Positions 6,051 to 7,051 of a DNA stretch of 7,051 nt are shown one piece after another; within the stretch, counting starts at the first letter, position 1; each line of letters starts with the position of its first letter. Source of the stretch: T1Sed10-7 sp041685505. Its GTDB lineage: Bacteria > Actinomycetota > Nitriliruptoria > Nitriliruptorales > Nitriliruptoraceae. Under the pieces are notes generated by a model that saw nothing but the letters and a program-made list of their open reading frames with translations, was not told the DNA's origin and did not search any database. The stretch is taken from the NCBI GenBank assembly GCA_041685505.1, contig JAWLFQ010000098.1, forward strand, positions 1 through 7,051, written 5' to 3'. The translations under genes were made by a program, and so were the position numbers.

Positions 6051-6865
6051 CAGGTCTCCAGGGGTGCGAGGACGACCTCGAGCCCGGTCTCGCGCATGGC
6101 GGCGACGAGCTCGGGATCGGCATCCTCATCGGTGATCAGGCGGTCGACATCGTCGAGGTGGCAGACGTGGGCCAGCGACACCTGACCGAGCTTGGAGCTG
6201 TCGGCGCACACCACGCGCTGCTGCGAGGCGCGGAGGATGAGCCGTTTGATCTCGGTCTCCGGCAGGTTGACGTTGGTGACGCCGCGGTCGAGGTCGACAC
6301 CGTTGCACCCCACGAAGGCCGTACCGGCGTTGATCGACCCCAGCACGAGGCCGGCCAGGGGCTCGACCAGGGAGTGCTGCTTGGGGCGCAGCGTGCCGCC
6401 GGTCACGATCACGGTCAGGCGCGGGTCCGCGCGCTCCAGCGCCAGGGCGATGGTCAGCGAGGAGGTGAACACGGTGACGTCGTCGAGGTCCGTGCGGTCG
6501 GCGAGCGCGTGGGCGATGGCGGTGGTGGTCGTGCCGACGTCCAGGACGACGGTGTCACCGGAGTGCACCATCGCCGCCGCGACCCGACCGATCGCGCGTT
6601 TCTGCTCCGCGGCGGCGATCTCCGCCTCCTCGAAGCGTTGCTCGCCGCGCGGTGCGGTCTGCGGGACGGCACCGCCGCGGACCCGGCGGAGCTGCCCGCG
6701 GTGCTGTAGCGCGTCGAGGTCGGCCCGGACGGTGACCTCGGAGACGTCGAAGCGTTGCGCGAGCTCGCTGACCCGGACGAACTCCTGCTCCCGCAGCAGA
6801 CCCAGCATCCGATCGCGTCGGACCCGGGCGGGCACGGGACGGGGATCGTCCCCGAGGGTGGTCAT
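6050..6865 (-). CDS. DeoR-family transcriptional regulator
   Basis: Probable repressor that responds to a sugar or sugar phosphate and controls this locus. The 271-residue protein has the DeoR N-terminal winged helix-turn-helix at about 16-68 (VRVSELAQRFDVSEVTVRAD, then LRRVRGGAVP). The C-terminal sensor domain has DVGTTTT (109-115), VTGGTLRP (154-161), AFVGCNGVD (183-191) and ADSSKLG (221-227), the usual ligand-pocket motifs. Length is typical for the family. The ATG at 6865 is preceded by AGGAGG with a 5-base spacer. It lies 74 bases after the galE-like gene and its stop overlaps the alpha-galactosidase start, so it is probably cotranscribed with both and translationally coupled to the latter. 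The effector is unknown; galactose-1-phosphate or another locus metabolite is a guess. Confidence 0.92.
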   Translation of the reverse strand: MTTLGDDPRPVPARVRRDRMLGLLREQEFVRVSELAQRFDVSEVTVRADLDALQHRGQLRRVRGGAVPQTAPRGEQRFEEAEIAAAEQKRAIGRVAAAMVHSGDTVVLDVGTTTTAIAHALADRTDLDDVTVFTSSLTIALALERADPRLTVIVTGGTLRPKQHSLVEPLAGLVLGSINAGTAFVGCNGVDLDRGVTNVNLPETEIKRLILRASQQRVVCADSSKLGQVSLAHVCHLDDVDRLITDEDADPELVAAMRETGLEVVLAPLET

Positions 6866-6870
6866 GGTGT

Positions 6871-6876
6871 CCTCCT
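6871..6876 (-). promoter_or_regulatory. Ribosome binding site of the DeoR-family gene
   Basis: A full AGGAGG core stands 5 bases before the ATG at 6865, the strongest Shine-Dalgarno in the window. The 74-base gap to the preceding gene has no AT-rich promoter-like stretch, which supports readthrough from upstream. Confidence 0.75.
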
Positions 6877-6939
6877 GGCGGTCGCCATCGCCGCCGGTCG
6901 GTGGGCGCCCCCGATGCGGTCGACGATCGCCGTCCGCCC

Positions 6940-7051
6940 TCAGGTCCGGGTCGCGCGCTCGGCCCAGGCATCGCCGACGATGCGGTCGAGCGCGGTGATG
7001 CCCGGCTGCCAGCCGAGCAGGCGCTGTGCTCGCTGCGAGGAGGCGACCAGC
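6940..7051 (-). CDS. galE: Probable UDP-glucose 4-epimerase, C-terminal end only
   Basis: The right edge carries the last 37 or so codons of a minus-strand gene ending in TGA at 6942-6940. The visible peptide begins LVASSQRAQRLLGWQPGI and continues ITALDRIVGDAWAE. This matches the C-terminal pattern of GalE-type short-chain epimerases (LVAxSxRAxxxLGWxP, then L..IV.DAW). GalE interconverts UDP-galactose and UDP-glucose with bound NAD, regenerating the UDP-glucose that GalT consumes. The next-door galactosidases and galT make galE more likely than another nucleotide-sugar epimerase, but the NAD-binding and catalytic regions are outside the window. It is the first gene of the visible series and may lie under the upstream promoter. 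Confidence 0.72.
   Translation of the reverse strand, partial: LVASSQRAQRLLGWQPGITALDRIVGDAWAERATRT

Noticed and set aside
4776..6185. 469-codon plus-strand open frame opposite the alpha-galactosidase gene
   Set aside because: Antisense shadow of a GC-rich gene. It has no family motif and crosses the boundary between two real minus-strand genes.
6877..6895. GGCGG/CCGCC inverted repeat next to the regulator's ribosome site
   Set aside because: A 5-bp stem with a 9-base loop is expected by chance in DNA this GC-rich, and nothing else supports a role.

Overview
This 7 kb window comes from a very GC-rich bacterial genome, most likely a member of the Actinomycetota. Coding is dense and all on the minus strand. 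One gene appears to start without a Shine-Dalgarno sequence directly at a promoter, and the lipoprotein carries a highly acidic linker. That linker would fit a salt-tolerant or deep-branching actinobacterium, but I cannot name a genus. I see one coherent galactoside-use locus: six genes read right to left, the first and last cut by the window edges.

In transcription order (right to left): the last 36 or so codons of a probable galE (UDP-glucose 4-epimerase); a DeoR-family regulator; a compact GH36 alpha-galactosidase whose start overlaps the regulator's stop by one base; a GH42 beta-galactosidase with its own Shine-Dalgarno; a 152-base AT-enriched gap holding a candidate promoter; galT (galactose-1-phosphate uridylyltransferase), probably leaderless; a 74-base gap with two back-to-back hairpins; and the first 414 codons of a sugar-ABC-transporter substrate-binding lipoprotein.

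How the genes work together (inference from families and context): the lipoprotein would capture a galactose-containing oligosaccharide outside the cell. The two galactosidases lack signal peptides and would split alpha- and beta-linked galactose in the cytoplasm. GalT and GalE would carry galactose through the Leloir pathway, and the DeoR protein would control the set. No galactokinase (galK) and no transporter permeases lie in the window; both may sit just outside it.

I found no tRNA, rRNA, CRISPR array, insertion sequence or phage gene. I do not see an undescribed biological system. The points most worth checking are the leaderless galT promoter with helically spaced repeats, the twin hairpins ahead of the lipoprotein gene, the apparent loss of the iron site in GalT, and the acidic tether of the lipoprotein.
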